Shown here: one piece after another, positions 9,828-21,815 of the stretch | How the letters are laid out: every line of letters starts with the position of its first letter | Numbering within the stretch: the stretch's first letter is position 1 | NCBI GenBank assembly: GCA_002150815.3 | Contig: NDFF03000055.1 | Location: 1 to 64,000, forward strand | Source: Grammothele lineata | Taxonomy: Eukaryota > Basidiomycota > Agaricomycetes > Polyporales > Polyporaceae | Reading direction: 5' to 3' | Length of the DNA: 64,000 nt | Notes under the pieces: generated by a model | What the model was told of the DNA's origin: nothing | Seen by the model: only the letters and a program-made list of their open reading frames with translations | The model's database searches: none | Made by a program: the position numbers and the translations under genes

Positions 9828-12800
9828 ATGCCACAAGACTCGTCTTCGACTTCGAATGCGGCTGGTCCGCCACCTGAAGCACCGCCCCCCAGCCAGAAAC
9901 GGAGGATTTCCGGGAAAGCAGCGCACACGTTCACTGGAGGGAAGAGCCATAAGACCAACGAGGTGTGTGGTCATCATCTTGTTGGTACTGTCGACCTGCA
10001 TGACAATTGTTCTACTGTTACCAGGAGTCGCATGCCCCACCACTCGCACTTGTCGAGGATAGTCGGTATAAGGTAAACGCTTGCCGTTTATGACATCATG
10101 TAGCTCACATCTATTCTATAGGTCGAGATCAGAACTGGGCCCCGCAACCCTGCACGCAAGCCGCCTAGTACACAGACCGTGCCGGCTTGGGTGCAGCCTA
10201 TTCGCCGTTCCCGACGGGTTGCTGCCCAGGAGGTGTTGAAGAAGCAGTCGTCTATGACGTCTTTCCATACATCAGTGAGTGCCGCGAAGGTACATGGGAG
10301 CGTACGAGTTTTGGTTAAACTTATTATGCGCATAGGAGTCGTCGGGTCATACGACATCCTTCAGGGTTGTACCCCAACCGGCCTCCTCGGTCACGCCGCC
10401 ACCACTTCGCCGTGAGCCATCCTTTCGGGTTCGTCCCCAAACCCTGGAAGAGCAACGAACGGTCGATGATGAGGACGTTGACATCGACCAAGAATGGTCA
10501 ACACCCGGCGAGCCGAGCCCCTCACCCCAACAAGAAGAGGTCTTAGATCAGCAAGCTCGCAATTATCAAGAATTCGAGGAGGAAAAGGCTCGCTATCGCC
10601 GCGAGGTGGAGGCTGATCAGGCCCGCCGCCGCCAGGAGCTTCAGGTCAAGTACACTTGTTATCATCACGAGGAGCTCGAGGCTGATATACTCTCTGTCAG
10701 CAGGATCTTGAGGCTCAGCAGCTCTGCCAGCAGCAGGAGCACGAGGCCGAGCAGCCACACCATCAACAGGAGGCGTTCGAGGCGGAGCAATCATGCCATC
10801 AGCAAGAGGCATTTGAGGCTGATCATACTCATCGCCAGCAGCAGGAACCCGAAGCCGAACAGCCGCGCCACCAGGAGGAGCTCGCGGCAGAGCCTGCTCG
10901 CCATCAGCAGGAGGACCTCGAAGCCGATCAGGCTCACCACCAGCAGCCAGCAGCCAAGCATGCCTGCCGTCGGGATGAGGTTGAACAGACCCGCAGCCAG
11001 CAGGAGATCGACGCCGAGCAGGCTCGTCTTCAAGTCATGTATACTCGCCGTAGGCAGGAGTTCCAGGATGAGCAATCTCGCCGTCGTCAGCAGGAGTTCG
11101 AGGCACAACAAGTTCGCCGTCAGCAGGAGTTCGAGGCACATGAAGCTCGCCGCCAGCAGGAGCTCGAGGCCGAGGGGGCTCATCTTCAAGCCACGTATGC
11201 TCGCCGTAGGCAAGAGGTCCGGGACGAGCAATCTCGTCGTCATCAGCAGGAGTTTGACGCAGGACAAGTTCGCCGCCGTGCTTGCCAGCAACGTCAAAAC
11301 TCATCCGGCGACGACTCAGATGCTGGCGACTCAGACATGGCCAATGCTGGCGACTCAGATGCCGACGACTCAAACGCAGCCAATGCCGCTGATCACCAGC
11401 GACGTCAAAATGTATCTGGCAACGACTCAGACATCGCTGACTCATCTGTTGTCGCCAGGGAAGTCGCTGAAGGAAAGGCTACTGTAGAGGAGGCTACTGG
11501 AGGAGAGTCCTCCGACGAAGACGTGGTCGAAGAACACCTTCTGGCGGAGCTGCCAGGGCCGATGGTACTGGATGATGCGGACCTAACACAGCCGCTCTCG
11601 GAGCAGGTAGCTTCCGCCGACGAAGACAGTCAGTACAACTTCGAAGACAGCCAGAATGACTTCGTTCAAGACAGCCAGAACGACCACGACACAAACGCGA
11701 ATAGTTCCGAGGATGACGATGACGACGAGAACGATAAGGCCGAAGATTCTTCTGACAGCCAATCCACGATTCGCCCTCCACGTGCGACGGCTGCCAAACA
11801 GAAGCCCTCTGCTGGCACAAGCCTCCCATCGTATCGAGTCCCAACGCCCACCTTTGAGGAGATGTCACCACCAACTCCTCCTGTAGTACGTACCCTGCCC
11901 CCGCTCACACATGATTTGCATGCTTATAGTTGGCGCACAAAGCCCGAGACGCAGGGGAATAATGTATCAACGCAGCTCATCGAGCTTCTCCTCGCTCAGA
12001 ATGCCCAGATGACTCAAGCTATGACAACGCTCGTGAAGGAGAACAGGGAACTCCGGTAAGCGAAAGAAAGCAATAACATTTAACACTCCTAATACGTTGA
12101 CAGTTCCACTTTCGCGGAAGGGTTTGCGAAGTTGGAAGCCTGCATAGAAAGCATCACAAACCACGCCTCCCACGAAAGCTCCGAGCCTCCTGATGATGAC
12201 GGCAACGAAGGTCCCAGCAACACTCGGAAGGAGAATCCTACTAGTACAGACTTCTTTGACGACGATGAGGACGAGGACGACGGAGATGCTGATGATGAGC
12301 TCCAAAAACCGACGAAACGCGGCAAGAAGGCAGTTCCCGTACTAAAGGATCCTCAGTACCACCCTGCCATCACATACCTCCAGGTATGTACGATGTTTAA
12401 AGCCCGGGACAACCTGGCTAACGCCACCAACAGAAATGTGTTCGTGACCATCTATTCGTACTCTCCGGTGTGGAAAGCATGGGCGAGCTTGTCCAGAAAC
12501 AGCCCCCTATCTCCAAAGCAGAGATGAACGACTATGTCGCAGGCAACGGTAGCCTTGACTGCACCCCTCAACATTTCCGAGTTGACTATATGCGCCCCTG
12601 GAGGACTAACGAGCTCAACAAGTTGGCCCGCGAAGTCTTCATCACGACGTTCTTCGCCGCACGCAAAGCAGGAGAGTACTCCGACATCATCATGCCCCCG
12701 GCCGTCCTCAACCAGAGGATCATCGGCATCATTTTGGATAGGCACATGGAGTATCGGAGAGGGCAGTATAAGCGGCGAGTAAAGCCTCCTAGCGAGACAG

Positions 12801-13361
12801 ACGAGGAGGCGGCGAAGAAGCGAAAGGCTAAGAACACACGCAAGTCCACGGTACGTTGTTACGACTCGTGTTCTCGTTTATATATTGACATTTGTTTCGT
12901 AGCTGCGTGGGTTGCGCGTATCCGTCATCTGCGACTTCGAGCTCGATCAGCACAAGAACCTGATGCGCAAGCTACGCCCTGCACATATGAGCGCAGACGA
13001 GACTGATGGATCAGAGAAGACTCACCCACCAACATTCGCGATCGTCAGAGCAAAGTGGCAGAGTCTCGAGTTCAAGATGTTCATGAGGACGCTCGACGCC
13101 CTATACCGCGAGACGTGGGCGAAACCTTTCGGCAAACGTGCAACTCCTGGCAACCCTCCCCGTCACCGTGTCGAGCACATTGGAGGGCCCGAGGAAGATG
13201 GGATAGCGCCAGTTGGCTTGTGGCGGAACTGCTACGACAAGGCTTGGCTCAAGAGTCTCAGGCCGCATATCTTGAACTCGCTACAGATCATCGACAAGGA
13301 CTATGACTTTACCCTCCCAGAACCAAAGGTATTGTTGCAAGGGCGCGGCAGACGCGGGTGA
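9828..13361 (+). CDS. large protein with Gln/Glu coiled-coil repeats, family unassigned
   Basis: Eight exons join in frame: 9828-9962, 10025-10072, 10122-10274, 10336-10644, 10701-12055, 12104-12383, 12434-12850 and 12903-13361. They give 1051 residues. The intron at 10645-10700 matters: it moves reading into the frame where the Gln/Glu repeats continue without a break. Residues of about 205-425 form a coiled coil of imperfect 10 to 14-residue units of the type Arg-Arg-Gln-Gln-Glu-Phe-Glu-Ala. A Ser/Asp-rich acidic region follows (about 430-600), then a short heptad stretch and a second acidic run. The last 290 residues look folded, with many Trp, Tyr and Arg residues and a basic linker, but match no family I can name. 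It may be one of the dispersed, multicopy agaricomycete families; no transposase motif is visible. Confidence 0.6.
10540..11280 (+). repeat. coding minisatellite of the Gln/Glu coiled coil
   Basis: About 20 imperfect units of roughly 33 to 42 bases sit inside the preceding gene, each carrying a CAGCAGGAG-like core. Units differ in length by multiples of three, so expansion keeps the frame. Because all three forward frames stay largely open, gene finders may choose the wrong frame here. Confidence 0.7.
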
Positions 13362-13679
13362 GACGATTGTGAACTGTACCTGCAGCATGTACCAGTAGAG
13401 TGTTGCTTTACATATCTGTATTGCCCCCTGGGTGACCAGGCTGTTGACACTCGGTGTGAGACATCTTGAGTAGCGCTGACAGGCCTCACATCGGCCCAGG
13501 CTGCACACAGGTGTGCACAAGGGAGGTGAAGGCCGCGGTTCTCGAGGACATAGCTCCACCCACGTGAATCCATATCCGCTCGTGCGGCACTACACCCGGA
13601 AACGACGACCAGCAGGGTTGGGAGCTCCCGCACTAATCTTAGCTCTATGGATTCCTGTTATGGTTGAAGTCTCGTGGTA

Positions 13680-13876
13680 AGGCGTAGCTACAGCACACCT
13701 ACACGCCCCTGGCGTAGCTACAGCACACCTACTCACGCCCCTGGCGTAGCTACAGCACACCTACTCACGCCACTGGTGTAGCTACGGCGTAGCTGCGAGC
13801 TGGCTGGTGCATGTAGCTACGGCGTAGCTGCGAGCTCGGTGGTGCGCGCAACTACGCTGTAGCTACAGGTTTGGTG
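13680..13876. repeat. minisatellite, ~30-36 bp units
   Basis: Six head-to-tail units each begin GG(C/T)GTAGCTAC or a close variant. The first three share a core ending ACACGCCCCT or similar. The last three diverge and contain a second GGCGTAGCTGCGAGCT block. AGCT/GTAGCTAC is palindromic, so units can pair with one another. Confidence 0.8.
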
Positions 13877-14035
13877 GTCCTGTGGCCTTTCGCCACGATG
13901 AGCTCCTTGGCAGATGAATATCGAGGTTGCGATGCTCCCGGCAAACACACAGATTGCGACTTGCGCGCGCGCGCAATGTGGGTGCGACCCTGCTCTGCTG
14001 ATCCAGGCGCTATGCCCAGGTCATGCACATGTCGC

Positions 14036-14185
14036 ACGCGCGTCCGTCGTACGTACAATGCTCGCGCGCGCGTCCGTACAATGGTACATCGCACGCGCGT
14101 CCGTACAATGGTACATCGCGCGCGCGTCCGTGTATCGCTCGCGCGCGCGTCGTACATCGCTCGCACGGGTCCGTACACTACTCGC
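14036..14185. repeat. CG-rich minisatellite, ~25 bp units
   Basis: Units made of CGCGCGCGTCCGTACAATGG and ACATCG recur about five times with decay, rich in alternating CG. Alternating purine-pyrimidine runs of this kind can form Z-DNA. The reading frames that cross it are not credible proteins. Confidence 0.7.
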
Positions 14186-14306
14186 ACAAATCTACGTACT
14201 AGTGCCTCAGACACCTCTAACCCTAGCAATATGTGCGGAATAGTTTACATGTTCCAGGTGATATACCTACGCAGAATACGTCCAGGGACAGGAAGCATAT
14301 TGCCCT

Positions 14307-14507
14307 CATATCCTGGACCGGAACCAGCGCCGGAACCACGTTACCCGTCTCCGACAATATTCCGGTCCGTGATACGCTCCAATCACGTGTCACGTTCCAG
14401 GCGTGTCCTTGTGCGTATCCCGGTCCGGGGACAGGTAAGCCGATCCGAGTCCAGGATATGACCTGAGTCACGGCCGTGATATTTTGCCTTTTCCGGTCCA
14501 GGATATG
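14307..14507. repeat. 17-bp perfect inverted repeat flanking 167 bp
   Basis: The 17 bases at 14307-14323 are the exact reverse complement of those at 14491-14507. Partial copies of the same TCCRGGATATG motif lie between and around them (near 14447 and 14545-14566, where CATATCCCGGG is repeated head to tail). It could be a small MITE-like element or a cluster of binding sites. No target-site duplication is evident. Confidence 0.5.
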
Positions 14508-14809
14508 TCAGCGGCTGTGACCTTAACAGGAATCCAAACTGGTGCATATCCCGGGCATATCCCGGGCAGGGCCATCCGCCATTGCCCCTCGTGATACAGC
14601 TGCGACACCCAACGTCTTCTCAAGAACCTGCTTATCTCCTGTCAGTTGTCGATGGAAAGAATACGCACTCGGATGTAGGAGATGTAGTCAAATCGAATTT
14701 GATCCAGATGCATAAGCCAAATACAAGTACCACCGCATAGGCACGCACATCTGCACAGATGCCACGAACGCTCCACCGACGCCTGTCAGGCTGACCCTGA
14801 GCGCGGGCC

Positions 14810-16577
14810 CTACCGCACGAACATCTCGAACTCTTCGGTGTCCGGACTCGTCGCCTCAACCCCACTGGCCCTTTTTGCCACCATTGTTCCCGTGTCTGCT
14901 TCTGTAGATGAAGAGTCCGGAAACGTGCGCGTTGCCGTAGAAACTCCATAGTCGCTCTCAAGAATGGAAGTGCCGATCGAGCCGACGACGCGTTGGAACA
15001 TGATCGAGCCGACCTCGGTGTCTCCAGACAGCGCACTGGAGCCCCTCCTGGAGCCCTCATTGACGATCTGAAGACGTAGGAGAAAGCGCGAGACGAGTAT
15101 CGACGTGAGGCTGGTAATCATCGCGCGCGTGAGTGACGACCATAGTGGGTACATCGCAAGGTACGGGGAAGGACTCACGGATCGGTGAAGATGGTGACGT
15201 AAGAGACAGTGGTGTCTGGCTGGTCGATCTGATAATACCTGTTAAAGTGGGGAAGCGAGCGGAGAGCCACGAGAGAGCGTACCGCTAGGAATGTGAATGC
15301 CAGGTGGAGAGCGTTCATTATGAAAAGGACGCTGTGCGAAGATTATGAGTACGCAAAATTGGAGCTTAGAAGATACGGGCGTACACAAAGTATATCGTTC
15401 CTATAGTTGAATATGGCGGAGAGGTCAGCGCTCACATGTAATGTCGACCAATCACGCGCATTATGGGCTCACCATCTCGCAGAATTACGCCAATAAACGT
15501 CTCGCTTCCCAGGGAGTGGCGGAGTCGTCCGTGCCTCGCAAGTTTGTTCCAAGTGGTCAGGACCAGGAGCAGGTCTGCAGTCATAAGACATGTTCTGGAT
15601 ACGATGGTGACTAGACACATTTGTGACTATCAACCAGACCTCTACAGGAGGATAAATGACGCGTACAGCTGCCAAACAAGGAGAACATGAGCGTGAAGAC
15701 AATGGTAACAATGCGGGAAGCGAGACCCACTTTCGCCCCAGCTCATCTCCAACTGAGCTCGTTGATACGCATCCGAAGATGGGGACAGATAATCCGCTGG
15801 TTTCAACCACTTCTACCTGGTGAGCGTTAGCACGAGGGCAGTGATTGACAAAATCAGTAGCGTAGACACCAACCATATTGATACCGAAAGGCACCATCGA
15901 CAGGAGGAAGACGAACAGCCCAAGGAACCGATTCCTGTCGAGCGCGTACGCACGTAGTCCCGAAAACGCTACACGGAGGGTGAGAAGACTTCTGCGCGAT
16001 GGGTTAAACATGTACTCGCCTGCCCACACGACATATTGCGCGACGTCGAGGGCCTCCGCCGCTTTCGAGACCCGAGCACAGCTGAAGTTGAGAGTGCCAA
16101 TGAGCCGCACGATTAAGGACGACAGTTGAGAAAAGCTCATACATCTAGATACTATGAGTGGGAAGACGCAAGGAGAGTACAATATTCACTCACTGCGTCT
16201 GTTTGCTTCACATAGTTGGACCCGAGCAGGAAGAGGAAATACCCTAATGTGAGGTAACGATTTACGATGAAAAGTGCGGCGGCTCCGGTGAACTTTCTAC
16301 GCCAGAAGTAGTGGATCTCGTCGGACAGGTTGAGTAGATACTCGAATACTATGAGCCCTGCCGGAAGATAAGGATGTTACGATAGTGTAAATGCCCGTAC
16401 CGAACGAGTGCGACTCGCCTAACGTCGCAATCGTGCAATATGCGGAGATCAAACTACCCAGAGTGAAAGGTGTGCATTAGGAGGATGCGGGAGAGATCCC
16501 AAGGATATGAACTGAAGCGGGGCGACGTACAATTGTGAATACTCTTCAACCAACGCGACATTGTCGTCGGATGACAT
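14810..16577 (-). CDS. DUF6533 multi-pass membrane protein, copy 1
   Basis: The start at 16577 gives a 16-residue acidic leader. The DUF6533 core follows: a small Ala-Tyr-Cys-Thr exon, then the exon near 16363-16190 with Glu-Tyr-Leu-Leu-Asn-Leu, an acidic residue before Phe-Trp, and Asn-Arg-Tyr-Leu-Thr. Later exons give hydrophobic helices near 15990-15850 (Leu-Arg-Ala-Tyr-Ala-Leu then a helix) and near 15620-15500. A final cytosolic tail opens with Leu-Val-Ser-Arg-Phe-Leu-Leu and stops at 14810. The donor after the second exon appears to be GC rather than GT. Proteins of this family are restricted to mushroom-forming fungi, have about seven predicted helices and no assigned function. Small introns are numerous, so I give only the outer limits. 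Confidence 0.65.
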
Positions 16578-17415
16578 CGAGGCGACGGAAGGGTGAAGGG
16601 AGGCCCAGAGGCATGCGGGGCCGTCTTATCACAGGACTCGTCGCAGTCGTTACGGCAACCCGAAGCAAATTGCAGCTAGCTTGACTCGCATCCTTCGGGG
16701 GTCTTTCGTGAGTGGGGCCACGGGGGGATAGTGGCGTAGCTCTTGAACCTAGGCCGTACCCGCATCGCGCCGCGCTACCACCGTCTTCTGGTTGACTGCG
16801 AACGATCACCCATCGCGGTGATAGGTCGCAAGTACGGCATATTGTTCTCCGGTGGCTCTGCCTCCTGAGTACGTTGAGGCGTCATCAATAGAGCGCTGCA
16901 AGAACCGTTTAAGTGTAAACAACGCCGCGAGCCTGTGGTCATCGAAGAGTGACGGCGAAGGTGGATGTAATGCGCAGCGATCTCCTCATATCAAAGCACA
17001 GGAAGAAGATCGTCATGTTTGCAACTTACTGAGTGCAACAAATGAAAGTAGGGGCAATTCAACGGCATACAGGGGACTGCAAGATTACCCGAAGGCTCGA
17101 CAAACGAGCTTATGGACGGTTCCATACGTCGCTGTATAATTCGCAGATGTCAAGCTTCATGACGATGCTGCTGCCACCTGCGCATTCCGGCAGCGCACGT
17201 ATCTACCAACAGAGAACCAACACACCTAGGTAGGCCATAAGACACGAATATCGTCCATATCAATCACGACTCCGCGTCTGATCAACGGAAGGTTTGACCG
17301 GAGGCATTTGCAAGCTGAGCATGCCCATACAAAATTGCTGGGAAGTCTGAGCTTGAGACTAGGAAACCATCCGTTCAGTCGTCACGCGTGAAGCTTTTGG
17401 GTATGGTGGTATAAC
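16578..17415. other. intergenic, nothing recognised
   Basis: Short frames only, no domain, no obvious repeat. This is the upstream region of the leftmost DUF6533 gene. Confidence 0.5.
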
Positions 17416-17559
17416 ATGGTTTGTATACTGTGCGTAGATAGGCAGATCCATGGAGGACAGAGGGGCGGCGAGACTACCATGAGGGAGGAGAGCGAGCGAG
17501 TAGAGAGCGACTCGTGCAGTAGCGCTCACGCTCAAAGCTGCCACGTGGCCTTGGTAATC

Positions 17560-17903
17560 ATGAGTCCGAGATCGCCGAGCGCCAGTGGTGACTCAGTCAC
17601 GTCGGACGGCTTGGCTGGAGGCCACAACGAGGCTCAACATGTGAGTACGTCGAGACCAGCCAGGCGGAATCAAAAAGCACGTTGAGAGTATGCTAGAGTA
17701 GGGATGAGATCATGGGCACGGCGAGGGCGCTAATTGCAACCACACATGCGCAGTTATACGAAATTCCACTAGCCGCAAGCTATGTTGAACTAACGACGAC
17801 AGCCTATCGCACATCTCGCTCGACGCTGGGTCCCTACCCACTCTTTCTCTTGTACTACGACGCCAAGTACCTTATTGTCTTCAGGATCTTCAACTATTCA
17901 TAG
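17560..17903 (+). other. possible truncated gene 5' end
   Basis: A Ser-rich leader starting near 17560 ends in a GTGAGT donor at about 17642. An acceptor near 17753 opens a 50-residue exon containing Ala-Ser-Tyr-Val-Glu-Leu and a hydrophobic Leu-Leu-Tyr-Tyr-Asp stretch before a stop at 17903. The layout recalls the first two exons of DUF6533 genes, but no further family exons follow: the HET gene begins 105 bases on. It may be a cut-off relative or chance. Confidence 0.25.
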
Positions 17904-18008
17904 CAAATTCATAGCTCGTAATAAGTGAGTACTCTTAAATCTTTTCACTCAATGACTTTAATTTCAGCGTTCATCGGAACAATTTGTAGGCCCGCCACAG
18001 CGAACTGG

Positions 18009-20007
18009 ATGTGGCTGCTCAGCACAGCCCGCGCGGAACTACGCTTCTTTTCCTCCCCAGAGGACGTTCTGGAAGGCTACGCCATCCTGTCGCACGTCTG
18101 GGACGCACAAGAGGAAACCTTCCACGACGTCCGCGCGATAGCCGCACAGTGCGCGAAGACCGGTGCGAACCCGCGCGACTACGTCGGGCCCAAGATCCGC
18201 CATGCCTGCACACTCGCGGCGGACCACGGGTACGCGTGGGTCTGGATCGACACTTGCTGTATCGACAAGACGAGCAGCGCAGAGCTCTCCGAGGCGATCA
18301 ACTCGATGTTCCGTTTCTACGCTGTGGCTGAGATCTGCTACGCGTTCCTCCGAGACGTGCCCAGCGGCGATGCCCTACATGCAAAGCGATCGAGATTCCG
18401 GAAGAGCCAGTGGCACGAGCGTGGCTGGACCCTCCAGGAGCTGGTTGCGCCACGTTTAGTTGTGTTCATCTCATCGGACTGGGAGGTGTTGGGCTCGAAG
18501 GCCGAGCTCGCGGACCTGCTGGAGGAGATCACGAACGTCCCAATCAGCGTGCTCCGGATGGAGCAGGACCTCATTGACGTAAACCTTGCACGTAGAATGT
18601 CGTGGGCATGCAAGCGGAAGACGACACGAGTAGAGGATCAAGCGTACTCGCTCCTTGGGATCTTTGGTATCAACATGCCGACACTGTATGGGGAAGGCCA
18701 CAAGGCATTCTACAGACTCCAAGAAGAGATTATGAAGACAAGTATCGACACGTCCATCTTTGCGTGGGGCCTTCCCATCGAGTTCGGCTACGAATGGCTC
18801 TTCATTGCCAAGAGCTTCCCGGAAGGTTATCTCCTTGCGCCGTCTCCATCTGAGTTTGATTTATCTACGGTCAAGAATACGGAATTCGTCCTTCCTTCTC
18901 AAAATAAACGTAGAGGAGTGAGTAGTCTTCTGTGTCTTACTGATCATCGTATTGATCTCATCATGATAGTCTAGTACGCACAGCTACAAGGACAATGTGG
19001 ACGGCGTGCCGACCTTCGCAGTCACCCAACACGGTGTTCTCGCTCACGTCAGACTGGTTGAATTCACGTTCGCCTCCGTAGCCCTCTTGTCGTGTGACAT
19101 CTGGATGCCGCCGCGCGGCTCAGACAAGACACGCAACGTCCTCGGTCTCTGCCTCTATCCTTGTACCGACTCTACCGCCGACCCAGACCGCCCGCTGTTT
19201 CGTGGGAGGTCGAACGGGCCAAGGCTCGTATATTTCGACCCCAACAAGTTCCCCGGCGCGCTCACCCTGGCGCGCTGGCGCGACATCTACATCACCCACG
19301 TCCCGCCCTTTCGCCACGCTGCCGCCGACGCTGTGCCCCAGCTTCCGATCTCTCTGGCGCGTATGAACGGCGCGCTGGCGCCACCGTTCCGTATACCGAA
19401 GGCGAGCGTCCTAGGCAAGAAACACCTGACGCTCCTGGAAGCGACAGAGGTCCCGTTTGGATGGACAGGGGATCCGCCTATAACACTCCTCTTCGACACG
19501 GTGTACTTCCGTCAACCGCGCCCAGATGGGACCGTTCCAAAGGACGGGAGCGTGTTCACGCATTATGTGACCTTGACTCTTGGACGATGTGTGGCATCCG
19601 CAAGCGATGGGCGGGGGGCGCATTGGGCGACGGTGGAGATCAAGGCCGCGGACGTATCGCGTGGAGAGAAGTCTCTACGCCGTCGGACTCCTGATGCGCA
19701 CCAGTGCGAGACGGACCACATCAGTCTATGGCCCGCACAGAGTGAGCGGCGAGCGAGGCGTTTTGGGATGGTGTTCCCTGGTCCACCAGAAGTACCGCTG
19801 GACGTCGTACTCGCCTTCTCGATATGGCCTCTGAACGCGCAAGGGGATACCCTCGTGACGCACATTGACGTCAAAGTAAAGTCAGACGATCCCGCCGCGG
19901 AAGTCGCTGTAGCATTGCTTCATGTCGAGAGGTTGAGCAAGACTGCGTACCTCATCACGAAGCCGGATATTGTACGGAGAGCAAGGGAAGCCATGGAACT
20001 TTCATGA
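18009..20007 (+). CDS. HET-domain (heterokaryon incompatibility) protein
   Basis: Two exons (18009-18917 and 18970-20007) give 648 residues. The start Met-Trp-Leu-Leu fits the usual agaricomycete HET start. The HET domain covers about residues 20-160: Tyr-Ala-Ile-Leu-Ser-His-Val-Trp, then Lys-Ile-Arg-His-Ala-Cys..Trp-Ile-Asp-Thr-Cys-Cys-Ile-Asp-Lys, a Ser-Glu-Ala-Ile-Asn-Ser-Met-Phe segment, and Glu-Arg-Gly-Trp-Thr-Leu-Gln-Glu-Leu. The acceptor at 18969 is the one that restores the frame. HET domains are TIR-related and drive cell death after non-self fusion in filamentous fungi. No NACHT or WD40 partner domains are fused here. The C-terminal 340 residues form an unnamed beta-rich region; its last 60 are repeated as a broken fragment at 27121-27306. 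The gene lies between two DUF6533 genes in opposite orientation. Confidence 0.85.
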
Positions 20008-20095
20008 GCTCGATAGTGGATCGTGTAGTAATTGGAATATGGATTTTGGAATGTGATTGTGTAGATACACCCGAACCCACAGCCCAACGTCACGG

Positions 20096-21815
20096 TTATC
20101 TGGGTACTTCCTCGATGGCCTCGCATGACATCGGGATGTTCCTCGGCTGGACGTTCATATCAATCCTCGGGTTATCCACAGACCCACTCACTCCTCTCCG
20201 CTTTCCAGCTCTCCTCTCCGCTTGCCCGTTCTCCACGCCGTTATAATCTAGTTCAGAGGGAATGAATGACCCGAGCTGTCTGACGACTCGTTCAATCAAC
20301 AATGAACGATCGGCGGTATCATTCATAGAATCCCAGTCTGTGTTCCGGTGTATAGCACGTTGCAGGTCCAAAAGAAATCTCGATACGAGTAGGCATGCGA
20401 TCCTGACAATGAACCTTATTTAGAGTCAATGGTGACGGGGGCGTGAGAAGGGGCATACGGCTGTGTGAACTGACCAACAAAAGAGGCGGAACGATAGGGT
20501 CCCAGCCCCTGAAACAAATGGATTGAACGAAATACGTTCAACAAAGAGAAGAGACTTACTAGCGTGGTGGATAGTGTGAGATGTAACGCATTAAGTACGC
20601 ATAAAATCCTGCACCGCCTTGGGTTAACAATCCTAATCCCGCAGAGCTGTCGCAATAGAGACATACACAAAATATCGCATTCCTAGGGGCCGCATCGCCA
20701 TCAGTGACAGAAGTCAGGTATACCCGTCTCGTACGCCCACTTACCGTCTATGAGCAAGATACTAGGAAAGTTGAGTGTGCCGGTCATGTTGTTCAGTAAT
20801 CCTCGTCTCGACAAGGAGAACCATGTCACGAGAATTAGGATAACGTCCGACATCAACGTGGAGCTCCTTGAAACGACTTCCATGTCTCCTCAATAAGGAG
20901 TATATTTAGTGATGGCGTATGAGGCCACACGTACCTCTGTCAACAACTGCTGAATAAGCGGTACGAAGACATCACTGGTGGAGACTGCTTACACTTTGTA
21001 TCCGAAGTTGATAGATGACGTTTGATACACCACTCGACATCCAACATCAGGAACACTCTCTCCGGTGAACCCTTCGAAATAGTGGATCTAGATGCATATG
21101 AGAAAAGAAGATTAGCAGTGATGGTGGGTGACGTGCAAAGCTCACATACAATGTCGGTAGCAATTGGAACGATGGTGCTGAAGAAGAATACGAGTACGGA
21201 TAGGAATTTATTCCTGCTGAGGGCATATGCTCTTAAGGCCGTAAATACTGGAACATGTTAGAAGCTAAACGCTTTCGAGAGAAAGGGCCAGTGCTTACCT
21301 CCTGGGAAGAAGAACTGCATTAAGAAGACAAAGTATGTCAGTTTTACCGTGGCGGCGCAGCTAGGATGTCCTCGTCAGTTGGCCAAGATCATAACTTCTT
21401 GGACAATAAAACGACCACCTCTGATAATAGAATGAGCCTTGCACGGTACACATACACATGGGACGTACGCTGTCTGACATAGGAATGAAGACAGTCAGAT
21501 TGTATACGCTGCCCAAGAGAGCTGTGTATCTGTTGAGGTAGAACAGTATTGCTGCGCTTGTGCGCCGCCCCATCCAGAAAAGTTGTGCTTCCTCGCCGAG
21601 GGTGATGAGGAAGTCATAGAAGAAAACCACTTTTATGAATATGAATGAGAAAGTAATGCATCTGAGTAGATGTCGGACGTACCTGCCGCAGCGAGCGTGC
21701 AGTAGTCCGTAAGAATACTGGTAGGCAATTGTAGCGATTAAATAGAACGTTTATGGAGGAATATCGTGCGAAGCACATACGTATTCTCAGGATCTTCATC
21801 AAAAGTCTTGGCCAT
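20096..21815 (-). CDS. DUF6533 multi-pass membrane protein, copy 2
   Basis: The first exon starts at 21815 with a short acidic leader. The signature exon (about 21625-21460) carries Asp-Phe-Leu-Ile-Thr-Leu, an acidic pair before Leu-Phe-Trp, Ser-Ala-Ala-Ile-Leu-Phe, Leu-Asn-Arg-Tyr, and ends Pro-Met-Ser-Asp-Ser at the donor. Further helices come from exons near 21240-21130, 20880-20750 (Leu-Val-Thr-Trp-Phe-Ser-Leu-Ser-Arg-Arg-Gly) and 20640-20570. The tail has Leu-Val-Ser-Arg-Phe-Leu-Leu-Asp-Leu-Gln near 20385 and stops at 20096. Only 88 bases separate its stop from the stop of the HET gene, so the two converge tail to tail. No break is evident, but each internal boundary was not proved. Confidence 0.6.

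Noticed and set aside
9828..13361. The Gln-rich gene as a transposase
   Set aside because: No DDE, YR or helicase motif is readable in its folded part, and no flanking terminal repeats were found.
13680..14185. Repeat clusters as a CRISPR array
   Set aside because: Units are contiguous with no unique spacers, and the genome is eukaryotic.
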